64,000 nt of DNA from Cedecea lapagei (lineage in GTDB: Bacteria > Pseudomonadota > Gammaproteobacteria > Enterobacterales > Enterobacteriaceae): NCBI RefSeq assembly GCF_900635955.1, contig NZ_LR134201.1, positions 868,001 through 932,000 of the forward strand. Direction: 5' to 3'. The notes under the pieces are model-generated. The model was not told the DNA's origin and ran no database searches. It saw nothing but the letters and a program-made list of their open reading frames with translations. The position numbers and the translations under genes were made by a program. The number at the start of each line of letters is the position of its first letter. Position 1 is the first letter of the stretch. Shown here piece after piece: positions 49,638-56,915 of this stretch.

Positions 49638-49680
49638 GTACTTTTGGTTCTTGACGTATTTGTACTATTGGTTCAATATT
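49638..49680 (+). promoter_or_regulatory. Tailocin operon promoter with two operators
   Basis: TTGACG (49651-49656), 18 bp, AATATT (49675-49680; CAATAT with 17 bp is also possible). Operator GTACTTTTGGTTC (49638-49650) abuts the -35 and GTACTATTGGTTC (49662-49674) fills the spacer. Bound repressor would block polymerase. The layout recalls lambda pL with OL1 and OL2. Confidence 0.75.
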
Positions 49681-49720
49681 AATTCATCGGCAGGACGCAC
49701 CGACTCACAAGGCAAGTGAA

Positions 49721-49751
49721 CGCTCATTAACATCAGGCCCTGAAAAAGGGC
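49721..49751 (+). promoter_or_regulatory. Lambda-type nut site (boxA and boxB)
   Basis: boxA CGCTCATTAA (49721-49730) is followed by boxB GCCCTGAAAAAGGGC (49737-49751), a 5-bp stem with a GAAAA pentaloop. This boxB equals that of lambda nutR as I recall it. It lies in the leader of the operon that encodes the N-like protein, where lambda nutL lies relative to N. Confidence 0.9.
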
Positions 49752-49771
49752 GCATACACCAAAGCAAGAAG

Positions 49772-49801
49772 CTTTGGGATATCTCAGAGATATCACCAAA
49801 G
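49772..49801 (+). promoter_or_regulatory. N-leader hairpin (RNase III-type)
   Basis: CTTTGG plus GATATCT pair with AGATATC plus CCAAAG across a CAG loop, with one bulged A: a 13-bp stem without a T-run. It lies between nut and the N start, as the RNase III-cleaved hairpin does in the lambda N leader. Function by analogy. Confidence 0.65.
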
Positions 49802-49820
49802 TTGATTGACAGGAGGTTGT

Positions 49821-50156
49821 ATGGACGCACAGGCACGTCGCCGCCAGCGCCGCGAAGCTAAGCAGGCCATCTGGAAAGCCGCAAACCCACTTTTAGTGGG
49901 GGTGAGGGCCAAACCTGATGCCAGGCCCATTATCTCATTAGCCCGCAAACCCACGCCTCGTCCCGACAAGGCGCTCGAGGTCATTAACATTTATGGCCTG
50001 CAAATCATCCGGCAGGCTGAATACCACTCCCGGCTGCGCCAGAAACAGGATGCCAGGCAGAGAAGTCTGTATCAGGCTGCACCGCTAACGGAATCCGGCT
50101 TACCGCAGGCTTCCGGCAAGCAAACCCGACGCGGAAAATCTATCCCGCTGATTTAA
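49821..50156 (+). CDS. N: Lambda N-like transcription antitermination protein
   Basis: 111-residue homologue of the bacteriophage lambda N protein (107 residues). The arginine-rich RNA-binding motif is nearly the same as lambda's (MDAQARRRQRREAKQAIWKA; Trp18, which stacks on the boxB loop, is kept). Then come WKAANPLLVGV, SLARKP, and the C-terminal KSIPLI. N binds boxB and, with NusA and other Nus factors, makes RNA polymerase ignore terminators. An AGGAGG ribosome-binding site precedes the chosen ATG. The lysis genes follow directly, so this N should drive lysis and tail gene expression. Confidence 0.93.
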   Translation: MDAQARRRQRREAKQAIWKAANPLLVGVRAKPDARPIISLARKPTPRPDKALEVINIYGLQIIRQAEYHSRLRQKQDARQRSLYQAAPLTESGLPQASGKQTRRGKSIPLI

Positions 50157-50213
50157 CACCGCAGTGCCTCTTTACCCCAACGGCAGTTCGACACCTCAAC
50201 CGAAGGTTTTCCC

Positions 50214-50513
50214 ATGAATGACCAACCCGCAAATCTGGTCACGCAATCTTTTGCGTGGCTGGCGGCGCTTGCCGCCGGTCTGGGTATCACGACACAGGAT
50301 ATGGTCTACATGATATTCGGGCTGCTTAGCGTACTGATTTCACTGGCTTCGTGGCTTGGAGGCAGGCTGGACGCCCGCCGACAGCATCTTGAAGACCAAA
50401 AGCGCACCCGTATCCTCCAGACGCTGGTGGATGACTTGCAAACGTTAAACCGAGCCGAGCAGATTGAGATTATCAGGGCAGTCAGCGAGGTACTGAAAAA
50501 GGCAGGTAGCTAA
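50214..50513 (+). CDS. Holin
   Basis: 99 residues with two membrane segments (about 12-26 and 30-50) and a charged C-terminus (KRTRILQTLVDDLQ), typical of class II holins. It overlaps the endolysin start by one base (TAATG). It would permeabilise or depolarise the inner membrane to trigger the endolysin. Family placement is by shape and context, not a specific match. Confidence 0.75.
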   Translation: MNDQPANLVTQSFAWLAALAAGLGITTQDMVYMIFGLLSVLISLASWLGGRLDARRQHLEDQKRTRILQTLVDDLQTLNRAEQIEIIRAVSEVLKKAGS

Positions 50514-51004
50514 TGGCTCTTTCCCCCGGACTCAGAAAAGCATTATTCGGATTGTCAGGGGCGGGCGCGCTGACTATCGCCAGTTCGCTGTTGCCCGAGC
50601 TTGAAGGCGTGAGCTACACGCCTTATTACGACGTCGCCGGGGTGCTGACGGTTTGCTACGGCCATACCGGCAAAGACATTGTTCCCGATAAAACTTACAG
50701 CCCATCAGAGTGTAAGGGCTTACTTGATAAAGATCTCCGCCCGGCGGCGCTGGCGGTATCAAGGGCGGTTACCGTCCCGGTTAGTGAGTACCAACGTGCC
50801 GCTTTGATTAGCTTCACCTACAACGTCGGCACCGCAGCTTTTCTCCGCTCCTCCGTGCTAAGAACGTTAAATGCCGGCGACTACGAACAAGCCTGTGCCG
50901 GTCTGAAAAAATGGATTTGGGCTGGCGGCAAGCAGTGGCAGGGGCTTATTAATCGCCGCGAGGTGGAGTACCAGCTTTGTACCTGGCCGGAGCCGGAAAA
51001 ATGA
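50513..51004 (+). CDS. SAR endolysin, T4-type lysozyme (GH24)
   Basis: Muramidase of the P22/P21 R type, 163 residues. The N-terminal hydrophobic stretch (about 8-27, weakly hydrophobic with Gly and Ala) is a signal-arrest-release segment, so export would not need holin holes. The catalytic triad fits E-x8-D-x5-T: Glu31, Asp40, Thr46 (LEGVSYTPYYDVAGVLT). Its stop overlaps the Rz start by ATGA. Confidence 0.9.
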   Translation: MALSPGLRKALFGLSGAGALTIASSLLPELEGVSYTPYYDVAGVLTVCYGHTGKDIVPDKTYSPSECKGLLDKDLRPAALAVSRAVTVPVSEYQRAALISFTYNVGTAAFLRSSVLRTLNAGDYEQACAGLKKWIWAGGKQWQGLINRREVEYQLCTWPEPEK

Positions 51005-51459
51005 AGCCGTTAAACACGATTGCGCTGGCTCTATTTGCTCTCCTTGTCGCCAGCAGCTGGTGGTTTCATCAGCGCTATGCCGTTCAAAAGCAAAGAGCAG
51101 AGTCAGCTTTGCAGCAGCTTGCTCAACAGAAAACTGAGCTGCAAAACCTTGTTCGGCGCCAGCAGGCCGTTGCCATGCTTGATGCTCACTATAGCGAGGA
51201 GTTAACCCATGCCAGGCTCACCATTGAAAATCTGCAGCGTGATGTGGCTGCTGGTTCTAGGCGGCTGCGCGTCAGCGCTACCTGCAAAACAGTGTCTGGC
51301 ACCGCCGCCTCCGCCGGGCTGGATGATGCAGCCGCCCCCGGACTTACTGACGCCGCTCAACGGGATTATTTCCGTCTCCGGGAGCGAATCGAAACGAGCA
51401 ACAAGCAGCTAGCGGGGCTGCAGGAGTACATCCGCAATCAGTGCCTTATCACCCCCTGA
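51001..51459 (+). CDS. Rz-like inner-membrane spanin subunit
   Basis: 152 residues with one N-terminal membrane helix (about 5-20) and a long coiled-coil periplasmic region (QKQRAESALQQLAQQKTELQ onward), as in Rz i-spanins. The ATG overlaps the endolysin stop. An Rz1 gene is nested inside in the +2 frame. It completes a lysis cassette suited to Gram-negative hosts. Confidence 0.88.
   Translation: MKPLNTIALALFALLVASSWWFHQRYAVQKQRAESALQQLAQQKTELQNLVRRQQAVAMLDAHYSEELTHARLTIENLQRDVAAGSRRLRVSATCKTVSGTAASAGLDDAAAPGLTDAAQRDYFRLRERIETSNKQLAGLQEYIRNQCLITP
51209..51412 (+). CDS. Rz1-like outer-membrane spanin lipoprotein
   Basis: 67-residue lipoprotein nested wholly within Rz in another frame. Signal peptide with lipobox LGGC (VMWLLVLGGCAS), then a proline-rich stretch (APPPPPGWMMQPPP) typical of Rz1. 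A GAGGAG ribosome-binding site precedes the ATG. It pairs with Rz to fuse inner and outer membranes during lysis. Confidence 0.88.
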   Translation: MPGSPLKICSVMWLLVLGGCASALPAKQCLAPPPPPGWMMQPPPDLLTPLNGIISVSGSESKRATSS

Positions 51460-51486
51460 AGCCTCGCTAAGCGAGGCTTTTTTATT
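51460..51486 (+). terminator. Terminator after the lysis cassette
   Basis: AGCCTCGC TA GCGAGGCT then TTTTT, overlapping the end of Rz. First of three intrinsic terminators inside the N-controlled operon. Confidence 0.9.
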
Positions 51487-51508
51487 CCTACGTCAAAGAG
51501 GTATTTCT

Positions 51509-52390
51509 ATGTCATCTGCAACCCTGAAGTTCCCGATTGTGCTGGTTCATGGTCTGTTTGGTTTCGACAAAATTGGTGGGATCTATCCCTATTTTTACGG
51601 CATCAAAGAGGCGCTTGAGAAGGCCGGGGCGAAGGTCTACATCGCAACGCTTTCTGCGCTGAACAGCAATGAAATGCGCGGCGAACAGCTGCTGGAATTT
51701 GTGCGTAAAGTGCAGGCCGAAACCGGGGCTGCGAAAGTCAACCTGATCGGCCACAGCCAGGGGCCGCTGGCCTGTCGCTACGTCGCGGCGATCCATCCTG
51801 AGCTTATCGCCTCGGTGACCTCCGTTAACGGCGTTAACCACGGCTCCGAAGTCGCCGATTTGGTTCGTCTGGCGCTCAAGCCCGGGCGCCTGCCAGAGTC
51901 TATCGCTAACGCGGCGCTTTCAGCTTTTGGCCAGCTGCTTTCCGCCCTGGCCGGTGCACCTCGCCTGCCTCAATCCGGCGTGGATGCGCTGGATGCGCTG
52001 ACCAGCGAAGGCGTGGCGGCCTTTAACAAAAAGTATCCGCAGGGCCTTCCTGCCCAGTGGGGTGGTCAGGGTAAGGAGCTGGTTAACGGCGTTTATTACT
52101 ACTCCTGGAGTGGGATTATCGACTACAACCCGCTGAATCAGGGGGCGAACAACTTCGATCCGCTGCACGCTGCCATGCTGGCATTTTCCATCCTCTTTAC
52201 CAACGAGCGCTTCCAGAACGACGGCCTGGTCGGCCGCTACAGCAGCCACCTGGGCAAGGTGATTGGTTCTGATTATTCGATGGATCACGTCGATGCCATC
52301 AACCAGCTGGCCGGCGTGGTTGCCAACAACACCGATCCGGTGAAGCTCTACGTCGACCATCTTGCTCGTCTGAAAGCTCAAGGGCTCTAG
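51509..52390 (+). CDS. Triacylglycerol lipase, family I.1-like, leaderless
   Basis: Alpha/beta hydrolase of 293 residues related to Pseudomonas/Proteus LipA lipases. Oxyanion region FPIVLVHGLFGFD, nucleophile elbow GHSQG (Ser83), Asp238 (NDGLVG) and His260 (MDHVDAIN), plus SSHLGKVI. No signal peptide and no foldase gene nearby, as in the Proteus subgroup. It lies between the lysis and tail modules with a terminator on each side and only 22 bp between the first terminator and its ATG, so it depends on read-through or a promoter inside Rz. Release would require secretion or lysis. Confidence 0.88.
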   Translation: MSSATLKFPIVLVHGLFGFDKIGGIYPYFYGIKEALEKAGAKVYIATLSALNSNEMRGEQLLEFVRKVQAETGAAKVNLIGHSQGPLACRYVAAIHPELIASVTSVNGVNHGSEVADLVRLALKPGRLPESIANAALSAFGQLLSALAGAPRLPQSGVDALDALTSEGVAAFNKKYPQGLPAQWGGQGKELVNGVYYYSWSGIIDYNPLNQGANNFDPLHAAMLAFSILFTNERFQNDGLVGRYSSHLGKVIGSDYSMDHVDAINQLAGVVANNTDPVKLYVDHLARLKAQGL

Positions 52391-52400
52391 GCCCGAATAT

Positions 52401-52422
52401 AACCGCCTGCGGGCGGTTTTTC
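52401..52422 (+). terminator. Terminator after the lipase gene
   Basis: AACCGCC TGCG GGCGGTT then TTTC. Second terminator inside the operon, upstream of the tail genes. Confidence 0.85.
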
Positions 52423-52435
52423 TTTGGAGAAATCA

Positions 52436-52975
52436 ATGAATGACACCACGCGTCCGGGCTTTCTGACGCCGCTGGGCACATCGCCGCATTACGACGATGT
52501 GCTTGATGCGGACATTGCTGGCTGGATAGTTGGCGTATCGGGCCTGCCAGCGGAAATGGTTATTGCGAAGTGGGGCGATCCGCCGCCCGCCACGCCTGAA
52601 GCCGGTATTACCTGGTGTGACTTTTTTACCAACGTGAAGCAGACGGAAACGCCTTTCTTCCATTCTCAGGACAGCGACCAAAGCGTACTTCAGAGCATCG
52701 AGTCCGTGGACGTGACCTGTGGCTTTTATGGCCCCGGCGCTCAGGCGGTTGCCGCTCTTTTTCGTGATGGCCTGAACGTGCCGCAAAACAACGCCGAGCT
52801 GAACCGACTGGGCCTGACTTTTTTACGGTGTAGCTCCATCACGCCGGATCCTGAATTTATCAATAACCAGTGGCTACGCCGCTACACCCTGACCGTGGCG
52901 CTGAAGCGCAGTATTGCGCGGCGCTACGGGATTCGTTCCATCCTTTCATCCGCAGTAAAAATCATTGGAGAGTAA
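52436..52975 (+). CDS. Phage neck/tail-terminator-like protein (gp12-like, LIC_12616 family)
   Basis: 179 residues, beginning MNDTTRPGFLTPLGTSPHYD. It looks like the neck/tail terminator proteins found before DUF3383-type sheath genes in small myophages. The GGAGA ribosome-binding site favours this ATG over an upstream TTG. In a head-less particle it would cap the tail tube. Family assignment rests on position and overall resemblance. Confidence 0.55.
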   Translation: MNDTTRPGFLTPLGTSPHYDDVLDADIAGWIVGVSGLPAEMVIAKWGDPPPATPEAGITWCDFFTNVKQTETPFFHSQDSDQSVLQSIESVDVTCGFYGPGAQAVAALFRDGLNVPQNNAELNRLGLTFLRCSSITPDPEFINNQWLRRYTLTVALKRSIARRYGIRSILSSAVKIIGE

Positions 52976-52978
52976 GCT

Positions 52979-54118
52979 ATGTCACAGGGTTTACCTGTAT
53001 CTAACATTGTCAGCGTGACAGTGAATATGGCGCCCCGAGCGGCGCAGTCCCGTAACTATGGTGCGCTGCTGGTCGTAGGCGCGAGCAACGTCATTGATGC
53101 TAATGAGCGTATGCGCGCTTATTCCAGCTTGAGCGGCGTTGCCGCAGATTTTGGCCTGGAAGCTCCGGAATACAAAGCCGCCAGCCTCTACTACCAGCAG
53201 TCTCCGCAGCCTGCCGATCTGTTTATCGGACGTTGGGTAAAAGAAGGAAGCGAGGGCAAAGCCGGGGAAACCATTGCCGAATGCGTCTCTGCGCTGAGTG
53301 CACATTCAACCGACTGGTATGGCCTGGTCATCGCTGATGACGGCATTACCGATGACGCTGTGCTAGCTGTGGCCGCGGTCATTGAAGGCGACGGTGTCTC
53401 CCGTATCTTTGGCCATACGTCTGCCAGCCCCAAAGTAATTGATGCCAACGACAGCACCGACGTCTTCAGCAAGCTGAAAGCAGCTAAGTTCGCTCGTACC
53501 TTCGGTCAATATTCCAGCGCCACACCGTATGCGGCAGCTTCGCTATTTGGCCGTGCGTTTACCGTTAACTTTAACGGCAATAACACCACCATCACCCTGA
53601 AATTCAAGCAGGAACCGGGTATCACAGCGGAAACGCTGACCCAAACGCAAATCAATGCCCTGTCCGCGAAAAACGCCAACGTCTTTGTCAATTACAACAA
53701 CGACACCGCCATTATTCAGGAAGGCGTGATGAGCAACGGCAGCTTTATTGATGAGCGCCACGGCCTGGACTGGCTGCAAAACTATGTGCAGACCAACCTC
53801 TACAACCTGCTTTACACCAGCACGACAAAAATCCCGCAAACCGATGCTGGCGTCACTCGTCTGCTGAGCAACGTTGAGCATTCTATGGCTCAGGCAGTCA
53901 CCAATGGCCTGGTGGCGCCGGGTATCTGGAACGGCTCCGATATTGGGCAGCTCGCCTCTGGCGATACGCTGACCAAAGGCTATTACGTCTATGCCCCGGC
54001 GGTAGCCACCCAGGCGCAGTCGGATCGCGAAGCGCGTAAAGCGCCGGTGATTCAGGTGGCCTGCAAACTGGCGGGTGCCGTGCACTTTGCCGACGTCGAA
54101 ATCAATGTTGTGCGTTAA
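52979..54118 (+). CDS. Contractile tail sheath protein (DUF3383)
   Basis: 379 residues with the DUF3383 start LPVSNIVSVTVNMAPRAAQSRNYGALLVVG. Members of this family form the contractile sheath of compact myophages. Its presence beside a tube and a spike gene shows a contractile (R-type) machine. Three bases after the neck gene, 10 bp before the tube gene. Confidence 0.85.
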   Translation: MSQGLPVSNIVSVTVNMAPRAAQSRNYGALLVVGASNVIDANERMRAYSSLSGVAADFGLEAPEYKAASLYYQQSPQPADLFIGRWVKEGSEGKAGETIAECVSALSAHSTDWYGLVIADDGITDDAVLAVAAVIEGDGVSRIFGHTSASPKVIDANDSTDVFSKLKAAKFARTFGQYSSATPYAAASLFGRAFTVNFNGNNTTITLKFKQEPGITAETLTQTQINALSAKNANVFVNYNNDTAIIQEGVMSNGSFIDERHGLDWLQNYVQTNLYNLLYTSTTKIPQTDAGVTRLLSNVEHSMAQAVTNGLVAPGIWNGSDIGQLASGDTLTKGYYVYAPAVATQAQSDREARKAPVIQVACKLAGAVHFADVEINVVR

Positions 54119-54128
54119 GGAGATTTAA

Positions 54129-54569
54129 ATGGGTACTTATTCTTTTATGGATGTTACGGCTTCTCTCGTAGGGCCAACCGGCGTGATTGATTTGGGCGCC
54201 GGCAGCGCGAACGGGGACACCGGGATCAAAGTGGAAATGGCCACTACAAAAAATACCATGACCGTCGGCATTGACGGTGAAGTGATGCACAACCTCTCTC
54301 CGGCCAAAAACGGCTCCATCACCGTGACGTTGATGAAAACCTCACCGGTGAACAAAAAGCTGATGCAGGCCTATAACGCCCAAACGCTCTCTTCGTCACT
54401 CTGGGGTAAGAACACGATTGTCGTGCGTAATACGGCCTCCGGCGATCTGGTTTCGGCCAGCAGTGTGGCATTTTCTCAGCTTCCAGCGAACAGCAACGGC
54501 AAGGATGCGGGCACCATGGACTGGAAGTTTGACTGCGGCAAAATCGATCAGCTGCTCGGGGAGTTCTAA
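54129..54569 (+). CDS. Tail tube protein (DUF3277)
   Basis: 146 residues, MGTYSFMDVTASLVGPTG, matching the DUF3277 tube-protein family that always follows DUF3383 sheath genes. It would form the inner tube pushed through the target envelope on contraction. A strong AAGGAG ribosome-binding site fits high expression. Confidence 0.82.
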   Translation: MGTYSFMDVTASLVGPTGVIDLGAGSANGDTGIKVEMATTKNTMTVGIDGEVMHNLSPAKNGSITVTLMKTSPVNKKLMQAYNAQTLSSSLWGKNTIVVRNTASGDLVSASSVAFSQLPANSNGKDAGTMDWKFDCGKIDQLLGEF

Positions 54570-54572
54570 GCC

Positions 54573-54986
54573 ATGGAAATTACCCTGAAAGCGGTGAACT
54601 ACCGCATTGGCAAGCTCGGCGTTTTTGAGCAGCTTAGCGTAGCGCGCAAGCTGCTGCCGGTTCTGGCTGGCGTTGTCGGCGATTTTCGCAGCTTACAGGG
54701 TAAGGAGGGCGGAAACGCCCTCGAAACCATGCTGCCAAAAATTGCCCGCACCCTCGCCGACCTCAGCGATGAGGACTGCAATACCATTTTGTATCCCTGC
54801 CTCTCGGTCGTGACGCGCGAGCATATGAAGGGCTGGGTGCCGGTCTTTAGTCAGGGCGCTTTGTCCTTTGACGATATCGACCTGATGACGCTGCTGCAGC
54901 TGGTGGCCCGGGTGGTGGCCGATTCGCTGGGAAATTTTTTGCAAGAACTCCCCGGCAGCGAAAAATCGGCCCCGTCAGCGGCCTGA
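54573..54986 (+). CDS. Tail assembly chaperone
   Basis: 137 residues between tube and tape-measure genes, where tail chaperones (lambda gpG position) lie. A slippery heptamer T TTT TTG (54935-54941) is in frame at codons 122-123. The -1 frame from there is open into the next gene, predicting a 200-residue frameshift fusion as in gpG/gpGT. Only three bases follow the tube gene. Confidence 0.75.
   Translation: MEITLKAVNYRIGKLGVFEQLSVARKLLPVLAGVVGDFRSLQGKEGGNALETMLPKIARTLADLSDEDCNTILYPCLSVVTREHMKGWVPVFSQGALSFDDIDLMTLLQLVARVVADSLGNFLQELPGSEKSAPSAA
54935..54941 (+). promoter_or_regulatory. -1 ribosomal frameshift slippery site
   Basis: T TTT TTG in the reading frame of the chaperone gene; an overlapping A AAT TTT (54932-54938) also fits the X XXY YYZ rule. 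The -1 frame is open through to 55174. Confidence 0.7.
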
Positions 54987-55174
54987 TGCTGGAGACGCTG
55001 CCGGGTGGGGAAGACTATATTCTTCGCCCGGCGGAGGTCTTCGGCCTCAGCTGGCTGGATCTGAAAAGCGGCGCAGTGGATCTCTACGACATTGCGCTGA
55101 TGAATGATTACCTCGAGATGCAGGCCGAGAATAAGGCCTGCGTCACACGCTGGAGAGAGGAAAATGAGCGCTAG
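54986..55174 (+). CDS. Tail chaperone second ORF (frameshift partner)
   Basis: 62 residues from an ATG that overlaps the chaperone stop (TGATG), in the -1 frame. It may be made by reinitiation or, as in many phages, only as the C-terminal part of the -1 fusion. It contains AEVFGLSWLDLKSGAVDLYDIALMNDYL-like sequence (DUF6889-type), which I quote only in part as FGLSWLDLKSGAVDLY. It overlaps the tape-measure start by 11 bp. Confidence 0.7.
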   Translation: MLETLPGGEDYILRPAEVFGLSWLDLKSGAVDLYDIALMNDYLEMQAENKACVTRWREENER

Positions 55175-56915
55175 CACACAGCTTGTTCCTTACGTCCCGA
55201 TTCCAGATTTTTTTTATCAAGAAGACCTTAGCTCGCGAATTAACGCCGCTTTTGGGGAACTGGATAAAACAGTGAAAAAGGGAAAAGAAGAGGCGGCAAA
55301 AGCTGATTTTGAAAAACTCAGCAAAAGTTTCGAAAGCTTCAGTAATCGGGTGCTTTCTCCGCTAAATAAAGCGGGATCCTGGCTTGAAAAGCAGCTATCT
55401 GGCATAGAAAAGGATGCACAGGCGGCCCAATCTCTGAACGCTGATTTAGAGGCTTACAAGGCATTGCAATATGGAGCCAGCCAGTCAGGTGCTGACACTG
55501 GTGCGCTACAAAAGTCGATTAAAAACGTCAGTGACTACGTGAACGGTGACACTCTTCACGAGAGCCTTTTGAAAAGTCTTGGGGTAAAAACGCATGACGA
55601 CGCTGGTTTAAAGCGGGATAACGCCGATATTTTCGCGCAGGTTGCCCGTTCTTTGGGGGCAGTGAACAGAGACAGCGCTGATTTCTATGCATTGAATCTG
55701 GGGATTGATGACGACACGCTGCATGCGATGCAGCGTGGATTAGGTCAGTTTGCCGAAGAGTATCAGGACCTCTCTTTCCGCATAGGCGGCAGCGCAGAGC
55801 AAAGTGCTGACCAGTCCGAAAAATTTATGCAGTCCTGGCGTAAAGCGGGCTCCGTGTTTGATTTGTTAGTGGCAAAATCAGGCGGCGATCTGGCAGAGAA
55901 ATTGGCTGAGCCCGTCGCGAAACTGGCCGAAAACATGCTGGTTAAAGCGCCACAAATTGAACGAGTATTGGACAAAATTGGTGCCGTCGTTGAAAGATTT
56001 GCTGATATTTTCGTTGATGCGCTAAGCGGCACCGTCGACTGGGTTACCGACGTGATGGCCTGGTGGGATCGCCTTGACGAAGGTTCTCAAGGCTTAATCG
56101 GCGGTTTGGCAGGGCTAACCGCCGCCTGGCTGGTCCTGAACAGTGCATTTCTCGCTTCTCCTGTAGGTATTATCCTCTCGCTGGCTGCGGCCATTGGTCT
56201 GCTTTATAACGACTACCAGAAATGGAAAGCTGGGGAGGAGAGCTTTATTGATTGGGGGGATTGGGGGCCGGTGATTGAAATGGCTGCAGATACAATCGGC
56301 AGTCTTGCGAAAACCATAAAAGATCTCATTTTTGATATTGGTAGTCTGCTGGGCATCGATTTCAGCAAGTGGTCTATCAGCACTATCTTTAAAGGCCTTC
56401 TGGATAATTTTAATCAGTTGGGCGCCTCGCTAAGGCTGATTGGCGAGCTGATCAATGCGCTAAAAGAGGGAAACTGGGCAGAAGCAGCCAATATCGGCAA
56501 GTCACTGGTCGCTAACGGGCTTTTCCAGACTCCCGCAGCTAAAGCGTCGGAGGGTGTTGCCGACACTCTTAAAGAGAAGATCTCTGAGGGATGGAAAAAA
56601 GTCCAGGAGTGGTTTCCTGGAAAAGAGGGAAAGGGCGCTACTGGAACGTTATCAAATGTAGTCGACAACCTTAGCCAGCCCGATCCTGCTTCGATGCTGC
56701 TTCCCGCAGGTGTTGTTAACAATGAACGCCGGGCTGTTCAGAGTGATTTCTCTACGGCGAGCAACAGCACGACACATTCCCCAACCATTAACAGTAATGC
56801 CCACATTGTCGTGAATGGCGTATCTGACCCCTACCTGGCTGCGACGGAAACATCGCAACGGCTATTCAACGTTAACTCTCAGCTGGCACAGCACTATTCC
56901 GAGAGGATAAGCTAA
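55164..56915 (+). CDS. Tape measure protein
   Basis: 583 residues, alpha-helical with many lysines and glutamates in the first third and a hydrophobic stretch at about 330-370 (GLTAAWLVLNSAFLASPVG), typical of tape measures. The start MSASTQLVPYVP has an AGAGAGGAAAA ribosome-binding site. At about 0.15 nm per residue it would set a tail near 85-90 nm, an inference from known tape-measure scaling. The short length fits a compact tailocin. Confidence 0.8.
   Translation: MSASTQLVPYVPIPDFFYQEDLSSRINAAFGELDKTVKKGKEEAAKADFEKLSKSFESFSNRVLSPLNKAGSWLEKQLSGIEKDAQAAQSLNADLEAYKALQYGASQSGADTGALQKSIKNVSDYVNGDTLHESLLKSLGVKTHDDAGLKRDNADIFAQVARSLGAVNRDSADFYALNLGIDDDTLHAMQRGLGQFAEEYQDLSFRIGGSAEQSADQSEKFMQSWRKAGSVFDLLVAKSGGDLAEKLAEPVAKLAENMLVKAPQIERVLDKIGAVVERFADIFVDALSGTVDWVTDVMAWWDRLDEGSQGLIGGLAGLTAAWLVLNSAFLASPVGIILSLAAAIGLLYNDYQKWKAGEESFIDWGDWGPVIEMAADTIGSLAKTIKDLIFDIGSLLGIDFSKWSISTIFKGLLDNFNQLGASLRLIGELINALKEGNWAEAANIGKSLVANGLFQTPAAKASEGVADTLKEKISEGWKKVQEWFPGKEGKGATGTLSNVVDNLSQPDPASMLLPAGVVNNERRAVQSDFSTASNSTTHSPTINSNAHIVVNGVSDPYLAATETSQRLFNVNSQLAQHYSERIS

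Noticed and set aside
49772..49801. First considered as a put-type RNA antiterminator
   Set aside because: The adjacent boxA/boxB and the N homologue explain antitermination better; the hairpin matches the lambda N leader arrangement.
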